The notes under the pieces: model-generated
Told to the model about the DNA's origin: nothing
The model's database searches: none
The model's input: only the letters and a program-made list of their open reading frames with translations
Origin: Methanobrevibacter sp.
Lineage (GTDB): Archaea; Methanobacteriota; Methanobacteria; Methanobacteriales; Methanobacteriaceae
Direction: 5' to 3'
NCBI GenBank assembly: GCA_016291275.1
Contig: JAEEWY010000004.1
Coordinates: 1 to 22,509 of the forward strand
DNA length: 22,509 bases
Program-made: the position numbers and the translations under genes
Shown: positions 8,084 through 16,229 of the stretch, in pieces
Layout: the number at the start of each line of letters is the position of its first letter
Numbering within the stretch: position 1 is the first letter of the stretch

Positions 8084-9151
8084 ATGAGTAAATTGTTTGC
8101 AATTGGACCTGTAGAAATGTTTGAGGAAACATTGGAAATTGGTGGAAAGCAAGTCCCTTACTTCAGAAATGATGAATTTTCACAAGTGGTTTTTTCCGCT
8201 AGCGCAGGATTGAAAAGATTATTGTTCAACGAAAAAGGTGAAATCATATTATTGACCTGTTCAGGAACAGGAGCTATGGAAGCGACAGTAATGAACTGCT
8301 TTACAAAGGAAGACAACTTAATAGTCATAAATGGAGGTTCCTTCGGAAACCGTTTTGTCCAAATTTGTGAAGTTCATGAAATCCCTCATAAGGTTGTAGA
8401 GGTAGAGCAAGGCGAAACCCTTACAAGGGAAATGATTGATGAAGTGATTGGAGATGAGAAATTTACCGGATTGCTTGTGAACTTGGATGAAACCTCAATT
8501 GGACAATTGTATGACATTGAAATGCTCTCTGAACTCTGTAAGGAAAAGGATTTGGTCTTTGTTGTAGATGCAATCAGCGCATTCTTGGCAGATGAAGTCA
8601 ATATGGACAAGTATGGAATCGATGCAGTGATATTAAGCTCACAGAAAGCATTGTCACTTGCACCAGGATTATCTGTTGTGGCATTAAGCGAAAAGGCCTT
8701 GAAAAGGGTTGAAGTCATAGATTCCAAATCCATCTATTTCGATTTTAAGGATTACTTAAAGAATGGTGAAAGAGGCCAAACCCCATTCACTCCAGCTGTA
8801 AGGGTCATCATTGAACTTGAAGATATAGTGAAACGCTTCGAAGAAAAAGGAATTGAAAACATCATCAATGACACTCATGAAATAGCTGTTTACTTTAGAA
8901 AAAGAATCAAGGAAATCGGTTTGGATTACCCAAGCTATCCATTGTCCAATGCAGTGACTCCAGTGATATTCCCAGATGAAAACGCTGATGTGGTGTACAG
9001 GGAACTCATTGACAAGTATGGATTCACAGTCAATCCAAGTGGAGGGGACAATGCCAAAAAGATGTTTAGGGTTGCTCATGTAGGTAACCATTCCATTGAG
9101 GATACAGAAGAGCTGGTATCAGCTATTGAAGAGATTATTAATGCTAAATGA
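8084..9151 (+). CDS. phnW: Class V aminotransferase, probable 2-aminoethylphosphonate-pyruvate transaminase
   Basis: A PLP-dependent class V aminotransferase of 355 residues. It opens with the AIGPVEM loop typical of the serine-pyruvate/alanine-glyoxylate/AEP group and contains CSGTGAMEA (59-67), which cups the cofactor phosphate. It also has LDETSIG (134-140), the PLP-ring Asp in VVDAIS (Asp162) and the Schiff-base Lys in SSQKALSLAPG (Lys188). By fold it could act on alanine, serine or glyoxylate. The presence of PEP mutase and phosphonopyruvate decarboxylase in the same window, and of no other transaminase, makes amination of phosphonoacetaldehyde to 2-aminoethylphosphonate the most economical role. 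In biosynthesis the reaction runs opposite to the catabolic direction for which PhnW was named. GGAGAG lies 6 bases before the ATG. It lies between the TagD-like fusion and licD on the plus strand. Confidence 0.72.
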   Translation: MSKLFAIGPVEMFEETLEIGGKQVPYFRNDEFSQVVFSASAGLKRLLFNEKGEIILLTCSGTGAMEATVMNCFTKEDNLIVINGGSFGNRFVQICEVHEIPHKVVEVEQGETLTREMIDEVIGDEKFTGLLVNLDETSIGQLYDIEMLSELCKEKDLVFVVDAISAFLADEVNMDKYGIDAVILSSQKALSLAPGLSVVALSEKALKRVEVIDSKSIYFDFKDYLKNGERGQTPFTPAVRVIIELEDIVKRFEEKGIENIINDTHEIAVYFRKRIKEIGLDYPSYPLSNAVTPVIFPDENADVVYRELIDKYGFTVNPSGGDNAKKMFRVAHVGNHSIEDTEELVSAIEEIINAK

Positions 9152-9191
9152 TTGATAGATGTTAAATGATTAAAATTGGGAGCGAATTCAA

Positions 9192-10856
9192 TTGAGTAAA
9201 ATGAACACTTTGCAGAGCAATCTATATCAGCTATTGGTTGAATTTGATGAACTCTGCAGGAAATATGATGTGGAATATCTCCTTGCTGCAGGTGCATCAT
9301 TAGGTGCTGTCAGAAACCGCAGCTTCATGCCATGGGATGACGATATAGACTTATACATTACAAGAGATAACTGGAACAAATTGAGACATGTTCTTGAAAC
9401 AGAAGAGAATGTCTTGCCTGAAGGAAGATCTTTTGTCTATAAGGAAAACACTCCCTACTATTGCAATCCACTCCCTAGATATGTTGACACAAGCTCTACA
9501 AACATTTACATCTCACAAGCCTTCACTGCAAAGGCATGTGGCCAACACCTTGAGCTCTTCATCTTTGACTTGATACCAAGAGATGAGAAGGAAAGGGAAA
9601 AGTATCTCGAAACCCTTGAAATCTACACCGAATTGTTATCCCCTTACTTTATAGTGAATAAAAACACCTCTCTTGAGGATTGGCAGAAACACTATGCATT
9701 GTATAAGGAATACTGCAAAAGGGTTGATAAGGAAGGTGAAGATAAAGTCCTGAATGAACTTGAAGATAAATTGAAGTCATATACAGATGAGGAATGCGAT
9801 GAATACTGCATGCACTGGGGAATCAAGAACTACATTTACAACAAAAAGCACTTCAAAAACATTGAACTTGGCAAATTTGAAGACGGCGAGTTCCCTATAG
9901 GATACAATACAGAAGGCATCCTTAGAACTGCATATGGTGACAGCTGGATGTACATTCCAGTTTATGAAGAGCAAGTATCACATAATGGGCTTAAGAATGA
10001 AATTCCATTTGAGGAATACACCAAACGCTATGTCGGCAAGATCAATCGTGAAAAAGTGTTTAGAAAATACAAGAAGAATAAAAGGAACAATGCAGAAGTC
10101 TACTATAACCGTAGAAAAGTGGACATGCTGGTTGCAAAGGCAAAAGTTAAGGTGGAATCCAGACATATCCTTGAAAAATTGGAAGGAAAAGAGGATTATC
10201 TACGTGAACTCTTAGAAAATAAAGATTATGAAACCTTGAATGATGAATTCAAGGAATACAACAAACTCCAATCCATTGCAGATGTCAGAAGATACAACAT
10301 CAAGGTCCCTATTTCAGACAAAAATCTTGCAACAGCATTGTTCAGCTTGATTGAACAAGGCCAATACTACAATGTCAACAAATTCCTAAGCATTAGAAAA
10401 GCAGAAGATGAGCCTCTTGGCGAGGAATTCGATAAGATTGAAGAAATCTGCGATATTGCAAGGGAATTGTCAATAGCTAGATATGACAAGAAGGATGAAG
10501 AATTGCTTGAATCACTAATTGCTAAATATGAAGAAGAATATCCTAACTTAATAGACATTTATAGGGCAAAGATCTGGCTTATGGAAAGGAATGCAGAAAC
10601 CGTTGAAGATTACAAATCAATTGATGCCTTATGTGATGAGGCATTAGACTTATATCCATTTGATGGAGAGATAATGGCAAGCCACGCTAAGGCAAAATCA
10701 GAACTTGGTGAAAAGGATAAGGCAATGGAATTATACAAGAAATCCGTTGACAATACCAGAAATGGCTTGATTTGGCAAAAGGTAGAGGATGAATGCGGAT
10801 ATAGCCGTATGGACATTGAACGTGAGTTAATTAAAGAATTAAGTGGAGAAGACTAA
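9192..10856 (+). CDS. licD: LicD-family phosphotransferase with C-terminal helical/TPR-like region
   Basis: LicD proteins transfer CMP- or CDP-activated phospho groups (phosphocholine in the type example) to a surface glycan. This 554-residue protein has the LicD core in its first 290 or so residues: LLAAGASLGAVR, then PWDDDIDLYITRDNW with the acidic motif at 49-53, NPLPRYVDTSS, and HLELFIFDLIP. From about 340 on it is helical, ending in a TPR-like unit (DALCDEALDLYPFDGEIM, then KAMELYKKSVDNTRNG). It is a full-length paralogue of the LicD at 20784-22421. The start is uncertain. TTG at 9192 has GGGAG 9 bases before it, whereas ATG at 9201 gives MNTLQ, aligning exactly with MNDVQ of the paralogue. 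It follows the transaminase by 40 bases and precedes its degenerate partner by 16. Substrate is inferred, not seen. Confidence 0.85.
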   Translation: MSKMNTLQSNLYQLLVEFDELCRKYDVEYLLAAGASLGAVRNRSFMPWDDDIDLYITRDNWNKLRHVLETEENVLPEGRSFVYKENTPYYCNPLPRYVDTSSTNIYISQAFTAKACGQHLELFIFDLIPRDEKEREKYLETLEIYTELLSPYFIVNKNTSLEDWQKHYALYKEYCKRVDKEGEDKVLNELEDKLKSYTDEECDEYCMHWGIKNYIYNKKHFKNIELGKFEDGEFPIGYNTEGILRTAYGDSWMYIPVYEEQVSHNGLKNEIPFEEYTKRYVGKINREKVFRKYKKNKRNNAEVYYNRRKVDMLVAKAKVKVESRHILEKLEGKEDYLRELLENKDYETLNDEFKEYNKLQSIADVRRYNIKVPISDKNLATALFSLIEQGQYYNVNKFLSIRKAEDEPLGEEFDKIEEICDIARELSIARYDKKDEELLESLIAKYEEEYPNLIDIYRAKIWLMERNAETVEDYKSIDALCDEALDLYPFDGEIMASHAKAKSELGEKDKAMELYKKSVDNTRNGLIWQKVEDECGYSRMDIERELIKELSGED

Positions 10857-10872
10857 TTAAAGGGGTTAAATA

Positions 10873-12075
10873 ATGAAAACAAAACAGGAAATTCAATTAG
10901 AATTGCTTCAAGAAGTCGATGAAATTTGCTCACAGAACAATTTAAAGTACATATTTGCAGGAATTAGTGCCTTAAACGCTTACCTTAACCATACAATTAA
11001 AAAAGACAATAGACTTGTAAGCCTCGCCATGACACAAGGGGATATTGATCGCTTTTGTGAGATTGTGGAAAAGGAAAACAGGAAAGACCGTTATGTTGAA
11101 GGAATATTTAACAATCCAAATTATCTTCCATTATATGTAACATATGGAAACGAAAATACAGCAGAATTCCATATGATTGCCAGAAATAAGAACAAGCACC
11201 ATGGAATCAATATTCGTATCTACCCTATCCGTAAAACCGTAGCCCTTGACGGAAAAAGAATTGTAGGATACACTCCAAGATTGTCAAAGGAGAAAAAAGT
11301 CCGTGAATTCATGAACAAGACCATTGAAAACAAGAAATTCTGGTTTGTAAAAGGAGGCCTTAAGGCCATTAATGGAGCTTATGAACTCACTGGCGGATCA
11401 AAACGTTACTATAACAAACTAAAAAGCAACACATTCATTGACAAATGGGAAGATATCCAAAATTATTCAAGAGTCGCTTTCATCAATAAGGGAATTGAAG
11501 CCCACATCCTAAAGGAAATTGGAAGACTTGAATTTGATGGAATAAGCCTATGTGTTCCAAAGGATATAGATGCATACTTCAGCGAAGTCTATGGGGAAGA
11601 TTTCAAGGAGAGGAAAATCAAGCCTAAAGGACAAAGCATGCGTGTGATTCTAGACACTGAAGTAGGTTATAAGGAAATAATGGGAGAAGTTGGAGATCTC
11701 ATTAAAGAGGCTAAAGCCACCCGTGAAGAAGTTATGTGGGGAAGATTGAAAGCATATAACGAAAAGATAGCAATTGACAATGTTTGGAAATTGGTTCAAA
11801 TGACCGATAGACAAATATTTTTACAGGATATGTTTAAGGAAAAAACTGATGAATTGCTGAAATATGATTTGAACAATGCACAAGAGCTTGAAGAGCTCTA
11901 TGAAGAGTTAAGTCCAGCTATCGGTTCTCTCAGAAGATATTCAAAAGTAGGAATGACATTTTCAATAGACCCTAAAACAGACGATTTGATAGAAAGAGTC
12001 TTGATAAAAAGAGGGGATAAGAAACTGGTTGATGAGATAAAAAAATTAGAGAAAAAAGAATATTTTGTTGAATAG
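10873..12075 (+). CDS. Degenerate LicD-like protein (partner of the LicD upstream)
   Basis: A 400-residue protein whose N-terminal half follows the LicD layout: a helix ending VDEICSQNNLKYIFAGISAL (residues 15-34), a strand-turn region with LAMTQGDIDRF (51-61), and HHGINIRIYPI at 109-119 where LicD has a strand ending in Asp. The DDDID acidic motif is gone; the equivalent stretch reads NRLVS. Activity like LicD is therefore doubtful. It may be a regulatory or structural partner, or an enzyme with a different active site. It is paralogous to the protein at 19622-20794: both share the spacing, the INIR motif, and a tail with IGxxY/LxRYSKVGMTFSID-like sequence. AGGGG lies 6 bases before the ATG. 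It sits 16 bases after licD, the same gene order as the other pair, and ends the plus-strand run. Confidence 0.72.
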   Translation: MKTKQEIQLELLQEVDEICSQNNLKYIFAGISALNAYLNHTIKKDNRLVSLAMTQGDIDRFCEIVEKENRKDRYVEGIFNNPNYLPLYVTYGNENTAEFHMIARNKNKHHGINIRIYPIRKTVALDGKRIVGYTPRLSKEKKVREFMNKTIENKKFWFVKGGLKAINGAYELTGGSKRYYNKLKSNTFIDKWEDIQNYSRVAFINKGIEAHILKEIGRLEFDGISLCVPKDIDAYFSEVYGEDFKERKIKPKGQSMRVILDTEVGYKEIMGEVGDLIKEAKATREEVMWGRLKAYNEKIAIDNVWKLVQMTDRQIFLQDMFKEKTDELLKYDLNNAQELEELYEELSPAIGSLRRYSKVGMTFSIDPKTDDLIERVLIKRGDKKLVDEIKKLEKKEYFVE

Positions 12076-12126
12076 AAAAAAATAAAAATAAAATGGGATT
12101 AGTCTTTAAACAATTTAGACCAATCC
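12074..12126 (-). terminator. Hairpin terminator overlapping the acetyltransferase stop codon
   Basis: On the minus strand GGATTGGTCT (12117-12126) pairs with AGACTAATCC (12096-12105) over ten positions with one G-U pair. An 11-base loop separates the arms. A run of about 20 mostly T bases follows (complement of the A-rich 12075-12093). The left arm is made of the last sense codons of the acetyltransferase and the right arm contains its TAA stop. On the plus strand one pair becomes A-C and no T-run follows, so it is polar for the minus strand. Confidence 0.7.
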
Positions 12127-12890
12127 TCTATTTTTTCAAATCCTACACCATAATGCATATGCTCTGCAGATGGAATATAGAAGAATGAAAAAATCCTTTT
12201 GTTTTCATTTAAGAGATCTTCACAAAGGGAAGACAATGTTTCCTTGGAAAATCCTTTTCCCCTGTAAAGAGGAGCAGTGATTACACCACCAATAACAGCC
12301 AATTCAGGAAGCTCTGCATATGTTCCTGCATGACAGATGATATCATTGGTTTCCTCATCACGCAAAACGAAATTACGGCCGAAATTCTCTTCTTTTCTTT
12401 GAGTGTACTGTTCATACAATGAATCGTAACCGTAAGGTTTTCCAATTCCCTCATCGTCTGCAACTATCTTAACGATTTCTGCAAGCTCTTCCATAGGAGC
12501 GGAGTATGCCTTTGGATTAGGAGGATATTTCAATTCCATAAGTTCACCGACAGTACCTGTTTCCTGTTCATATCCTGGAAGGAATGGCTTGAGCCTGTCA
12601 ATGATTGGCTTGATTGCAAATAGAACATGAGTGTCCTTTTCCTTGATGAAATCAGCTATTTCCTCTAAAATAAGGTTCTTTTCTCTGCTGTATATCTGGA
12701 TACCTCCAAAGTATTCACTGATTATTGCACAAATGGAACCCTCTTCACTGTATTGAATCCAGACATCGAAATTCTCATCATCAAGTCCGAATTTCTTTAA
12801 GTCAATGAAAATATATAAGCATTTTCCGTAATCTTCTCCAATATAGTCAAAAACTGTTTCAATATCTTCATCTTTGCATTGAATAATCAT
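12099..12890 (-). CDS. GNAT-family N-acetyltransferase, two-domain
   Basis: Residues about 130-263 form a GNAT domain, with GGVITAPLYRGKGFSKETL at 201-219. This is the beta4 strand and acetyl-CoA-binding loop (RGKGFS at 210-215), followed by an FFYIPSAEHMHYGVGFEKI ending typical of the FR47-like subgroup. The first 125 residues are probably a second, degenerate GNAT half that packs on it, as in other proteins of about 260 residues. ATG at 12888-12890 is preceded by GAGGT 6 bases away. It is separated from the phosphonopyruvate decarboxylase gene upstream by 203 bases of AT-only DNA, so it probably has its own promoter. Acetylation of an aminophosphonate is conceivable given the neighbours (PhnO does this in bacteria) but the size is unlike PhnO, and the substrate is unknown. 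Confidence 0.8.
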   Translation of the reverse strand: MIIQCKDEDIETVFDYIGEDYGKCLYIFIDLKKFGLDDENFDVWIQYSEEGSICAIISEYFGGIQIYSREKNLILEEIADFIKEKDTHVLFAIKPIIDRLKPFLPGYEQETGTVGELMELKYPPNPKAYSAPMEELAEIVKIVADDEGIGKPYGYDSLYEQYTQRKEENFGRNFVLRDEETNDIICHAGTYAELPELAVIGGVITAPLYRGKGFSKETLSSLCEDLLNENKRIFSFFYIPSAEHMHYGVGFEKIEDWSKLFKD

Positions 12891-13093
12891 TTTAAAACCT
12901 CAAATTATTTACTATTCATAATCTGTATTTGATAATCATTAATTATTTAAAATATCGATTAAAAATTTGATATCATTTAAATAAATTTCCAATTAATATA
13001 ATTAATTTTTAATATTTACTACCTAAAATTATCAATCAACAATTTAATATTATTAAAATATAATTATTGATTAATGATTTAATATAACTTTAT

Positions 13094-14230
13094 CTATATC
13101 CTATCATCCATTTCATTTAAGAATTTCATGAATTTTTCCTTGTTTTCAATAGGGGTAGTGGTTGGTCTTCCCAAATCAGCTCTTGCACCAATGGAAGATT
13201 TTACTTCAATGAGTGAAAGTTCATTCAATTCTTTAACCTTTTCCAGCTGATTATCTAAATCATCAAAGTTATCAACAGATACTGCATAAGAATATCCGCA
13301 AGATTTAGCTATGGAAACCAAATCAATGTCTTTTGCAACGGTAGGCATTCCTCCAACTGTTTCATGAGCGCCATTGTTTATAACAACATGGATGAAATTA
13401 TTAGGATTGGTCTCTCCCACAAGAGCCATAGCCCCCATATGCATCAAAACAGACCCATCACCATCAATACACCAAATTTTTTTATTTGGCTTATTAATAG
13501 CTATAGTTAAGGCAATGGAGGAAGTGTGCCCCATTGAACCTACAGTTAAAAAGTCATGTTTATGGCCTTGATCGTATTTTTCTCTAAGCTCAAATAATTC
13601 TCTGCTCGCTTTTCCTGTTGTTGAAATGATTGGGTCATCTTCAGTTACACCAATGATGTGTTCAATGATCTCTTCCCTTTGCATAAGATTATCATTTTTA
13701 TATGCTAATTTATCATCATAGGTCAATCCACCTTTTTTAATTACAAAAGCAACATTCTTTCCAGCTTTCAAAAGGTCATTAAAGGAATTTTCCATTATGC
13801 TGACAATGGCTTCAACATCAGTATCCTTATCAATCACAAAATTTTCAATATCCATCAAATCCAATAGTTTACAAGTGATTTCCCCTTGATAGATATGTTG
13901 AGGCTCATCATGAACACCTGGCTCACCTCTCCATCCAATGACAAAAATGGCAGGTATTGCATATACTTTATCATTTAAAAGAGAAGCGACAGGGTTTATA
14001 ATGTTCCCTTCACCACTATTTTGCATATATACAACCGGAACTTTGCCTGTAGCCAAATGATATCCTGCCGCTAAAGCAGTGCAATTTCCTTCATTTGCTG
14101 CTATGATGTGATGCTTTTCATCAATTCCATAAGTATTCATTAGATAGTCACACAATGCCCTAAGCTGTGAATCTGGAACACCAGTGAAAAAATCACAACC
14201 TAAAACATTTACAAAATCTTCAACATTCAT
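13094..14230 (-). CDS. ppd: Phosphonopyruvate decarboxylase
   Basis: A thiamine-diphosphate enzyme that decarboxylates phosphonopyruvate to phosphonoacetaldehyde, the irreversible step that pulls the unfavourable PEP mutase reaction forward. The 378-residue length is normal. Visible are FFTGVPDSQLRALCDYL near the N-terminus, AANEGNC with the ThDP-activating Glu47, YMQNSGEGN (69-76), GWRGEPGVHDEPQH (99-112), which is characteristic of this family, and the ThDP/Mg motif GDGS (257-260) to NNG (285-287). Methanogens also own a related sulfopyruvate decarboxylase for coenzyme M (ComDE), normally as two small subunits. The GEPGVHDEPQH segment and the PEP mutase in the same operon favour phosphonopyruvate. 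AGGGA lies 6 bases before the ATG. It is the last gene of the operon that begins with PEP mutase, 37 bases after the unassigned oxidoreductase. Confidence 0.9.
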   Translation of the reverse strand: MNVEDFVNVLGCDFFTGVPDSQLRALCDYLMNTYGIDEKHHIIAANEGNCTALAAGYHLATGKVPVVYMQNSGEGNIINPVASLLNDKVYAIPAIFVIGWRGEPGVHDEPQHIYQGEITCKLLDLMDIENFVIDKDTDVEAIVSIMENSFNDLLKAGKNVAFVIKKGGLTYDDKLAYKNDNLMQREEIIEHIIGVTEDDPIISTTGKASRELFELREKYDQGHKHDFLTVGSMGHTSSIALTIAINKPNKKIWCIDGDGSVLMHMGAMALVGETNPNNFIHVVINNGAHETVGGMPTVAKDIDLVSIAKSCGYSYAVSVDNFDDLDNQLEKVKELNELSLIEVKSSIGARADLGRPTTTPIENKEKFMKFLNEMDDRI

Positions 14231-14267
14231 AAAATTCCCTATTTTATTTATTATGGATAAATTTCCC

Positions 14268-15449
14268 TTATTTATTTAATTGTGGAGTAATTATCTTTTC
14301 GATTAAGAAATTAGCAGTTTCTTCTATATCTTCGTATTTTACTTCTTTTGGAAGGTCCTCTCCAAATGCCTTTTTGACTTTTTCGATTAAGTCATCAGTA
14401 TAATATAAGGTAGCGTCCTTAATGTCTTCAACACCATCAAGTGCTAAGGATTTTCTGTTTACAATATTCATCTCTTCAAATGTGAAGTCTGATTCATCAA
14501 TCCATGCAGAGATGTTTCCATCCTTATATCCAATCATGACAGGATATCCTCCAATATGACCAAAAGCACCAGGTGAGAATATCTTTTGATCTTTTCCAGT
14601 TCTTATTGCATCAATAATAGCTGTAATAATCCTATAGTTACTTGAAGCATTCATCATGTTTCTCTTTTGATCAACAGGCATGCTTATGGAGCAGGCACTG
14701 AAAATGTCTTCATGAGGAATATCCTTTTCCTCACCATTGTAATAAATTTTTAGAGGCAAATCAAGCCCTTCAGTTTGACCTTCCTTACTTATGCAAACAT
14801 CATGGAAATGAGCTGCTGCAAAACTGAAGTCAACATTCCAATAGTCATCAATGCCTAATATGTCAGCAACTGCAAATTTCATCCTTGGAATCAAATGGTT
14901 TAAGTTTCCACTTCCAAAGTCAGGATATGCTTTATTAGAACTCTTAAGCCATGGAATTACGGCATCAGAATAGGATGTGTTGATTACAATTGCATCGGTA
15001 TCAACATTTTTACAAGCTTCCATTATGTTTTTTGTATATTTGATGGATAAAGGAGTCCAAATACCATATGCTCTTACATTAGCCCAAGAAATGCTTCCAT
15101 ATTTAAGCCCAGAATAAGCTCTGCTGGAATTTACAATGAAATCCGGTTTATATTTATCTATTGCTCTTTCAATGGAAGCAATATCATCTAAATCAACATT
15201 ACCTTCAATTTCAATTTTTGATTTATTGACTTCACGGATTAGGCTTGCAACCCTTACGATGTTAACATCAGACTGCATTTTTTCAAAATTCCTGCCAGCA
15301 ACAACGAGCTTTATAGATGGGTCGTTTTTGCTAACTAAAAAATCAAGTAAATAAGTTCCAACACTTCCTAATCCTATAATCATTATAGTAATATCATTGT
15401 CATTAACATGCTCTTCAACAATTTTCAATCGTTCATCTAATGCTTTCAT
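14268..15449 (-). CDS. NAD(P)-binding oxidoreductase of unknown substrate
   Basis: I do not recognise a named family. The 393-residue protein has an N-terminal Rossmann region with IIGLGSVGTYLLDFL (GxGxxG at 26-31), then VVAGRNFEK as a likely NADP-binding second strand (basic residue after the strand), and DFIVNSSRAYSG further on. The middle and C-terminal parts (FAAAHFHDVCIS, FSPGAFGHIGGYPVMIGYKDG) resemble the substrate halves of saccharopine-dehydrogenase-like or homoserine-dehydrogenase-like proteins without matching clearly. An upstream ATG eight codons earlier is open, but ATG at 15447-15449 has GGAGG 7 bases before it. It overlaps the nucleotidyltransferase stop by 17 bases, a sign of translational coupling. 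Its place between a CTP-transferase and phosphonopyruvate decarboxylase suggests it acts on a phosphonate or its glycan carrier; this is inference. Confidence 0.7.
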   Translation of the reverse strand: MKALDERLKIVEEHVNDNDITIMIIGLGSVGTYLLDFLVSKNDPSIKLVVAGRNFEKMQSDVNIVRVASLIREVNKSKIEIEGNVDLDDIASIERAIDKYKPDFIVNSSRAYSGLKYGSISWANVRAYGIWTPLSIKYTKNIMEACKNVDTDAIVINTSYSDAVIPWLKSSNKAYPDFGSGNLNHLIPRMKFAVADILGIDDYWNVDFSFAAAHFHDVCISKEGQTEGLDLPLKIYYNGEEKDIPHEDIFSACSISMPVDQKRNMMNASSNYRIITAIIDAIRTGKDQKIFSPGAFGHIGGYPVMIGYKDGNISAWIDESDFTFEEMNIVNRKSLALDGVEDIKDATLYYTDDLIEKVKKAFGEDLPKEVKYEDIEETANFLIEKIITPQLNK

Positions 15450-16221
15450 GATTAATCCTCCAGTAATTATCAATAAGTTTATAGTCTTCTCGCTTATTGC
15501 AGTTAACCCAATGTTTCAATCCAATAAGCTCAATATCATCTTCATTATCCAATAAATCAAAATATTTCTGAATGATTGCCAAATTGGTATCTTCAATTAA
15601 ATTCTCTTTGAAATTATCATTTGCAATCTTTAGTATTTCCATGTCCTTAAACTTCCAGGTTTGACCTGAATTGAAAATGGCTTTAAATGATTCATCAATG
15701 CTCAACATTCCATGGTCACTGTTGAATAAATAATGAAACTCGTTTTTGCCATTTTGATACAATACAACAGCTTTGTTTGAGTATATAGGTTCGTAATTAT
15801 AAGTTAAAACGTTTTTAGGTGAATTTACAACCTTTAAAAATGATTCATTGTCAATGTCTAAGTCACCTTCAACAAAAAGAATTTCATCAATATCTGAGAA
15901 ATTTTCCAAAGCTTCCTTAATTCCAAGATATAAGCTATATCCTGAGCTCAAGTCATCATAATGATCATTGTAAACAAGTAAAATCTTCTGACTTAAACCT
16001 TCAGGAAGAACTGTGGAAATATAATCCTCCAAGTCTGAATATTTGTATCCTCCAACAACAACTATCTTTTCATACTCTTCGAGTTTTGTGGTCATTTGAT
16101 AAAGCAATGTGTTCTTAGGGTCATTTTCATAGTATATGCATTTTAAAATCTTTTCATCCTCTGGGATATCCTTGTTAAATCTGCTGGAAATTCCAGCAAC
16201 GGTTATGATTGCAAGTTTCAA
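15433..16221 (-). CDS. LicC/PntC-like nucleotidyltransferase, probable aminoethylphosphonate cytidylyltransferase
   Basis: A 262-residue sugar-nucleotidyltransferase-fold (MobA-like NTP transferase) protein. The N-terminal loop IITVAGISSRFNKDI (5-19) is a variant of the AAGxGxRF nucleotide-binding signature. VEGDLD (117-122) carries the metal-binding Asp pair, preceded by DLSSGYSLYLGIKEAL, which resembles the CTP:phosphocholine and CTP:2-aminoethylphosphonate enzymes (LicC, PntC). PntC-type enzymes make CMP-AEP in bacterial phosphonate clusters, and a transaminase plus PntC pairing is established there. Here the gene lies in the PEP mutase operon, 8 bases after the SDR gene and overlapping the following oxidoreductase. 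The start is a TTG (16219-16221) with AGGTGA 4 bases before it; no ATG in frame would keep the signature. Uridylyl transfer to a sugar phosphate is a possible alternative. Confidence 0.75.
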   Translation of the reverse strand: MKLAIITVAGISSRFNKDIPEDEKILKCIYYENDPKNTLLYQMTTKLEEYEKIVVVGGYKYSDLEDYISTVLPEGLSQKILLVYNDHYDDLSSGYSLYLGIKEALENFSDIDEILFVEGDLDIDNESFLKVVNSPKNVLTYNYEPIYSNKAVVLYQNGKNEFHYLFNSDHGMLSIDESFKAIFNSGQTWKFKDMEILKIANDNFKENLIEDTNLAIIQKYFDLLDNEDDIELIGLKHWVNCNKREDYKLIDNYWRINHESIR

Positions 16222-16229
16222 AATTTCAC

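Noticed and set aside
5589..12075. Genomic-island boundary or mobile element around the phosphonate/LicD genes
   Set aside because: No transposase, integrase, tRNA gene or long terminal repeats are visible, and base composition looks similar to the flanking purE and ubiD genes.
12891..13093. Possible small gene or RNA between phosphonopyruvate decarboxylase and the acetyltransferase
   Set aside because: AT-only DNA with stops in all frames and no GC-rich core; it probably holds only the acetyltransferase promoter.
13094..14230. Reading the ThDP decarboxylase as a fused ComDE sulfopyruvate decarboxylase for coenzyme M
   Set aside because: Possible in a methanogen, but the GEPGVHDEPQH segment and co-transcription with PEP mutase fit phosphonopyruvate better. 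Not fully excluded.
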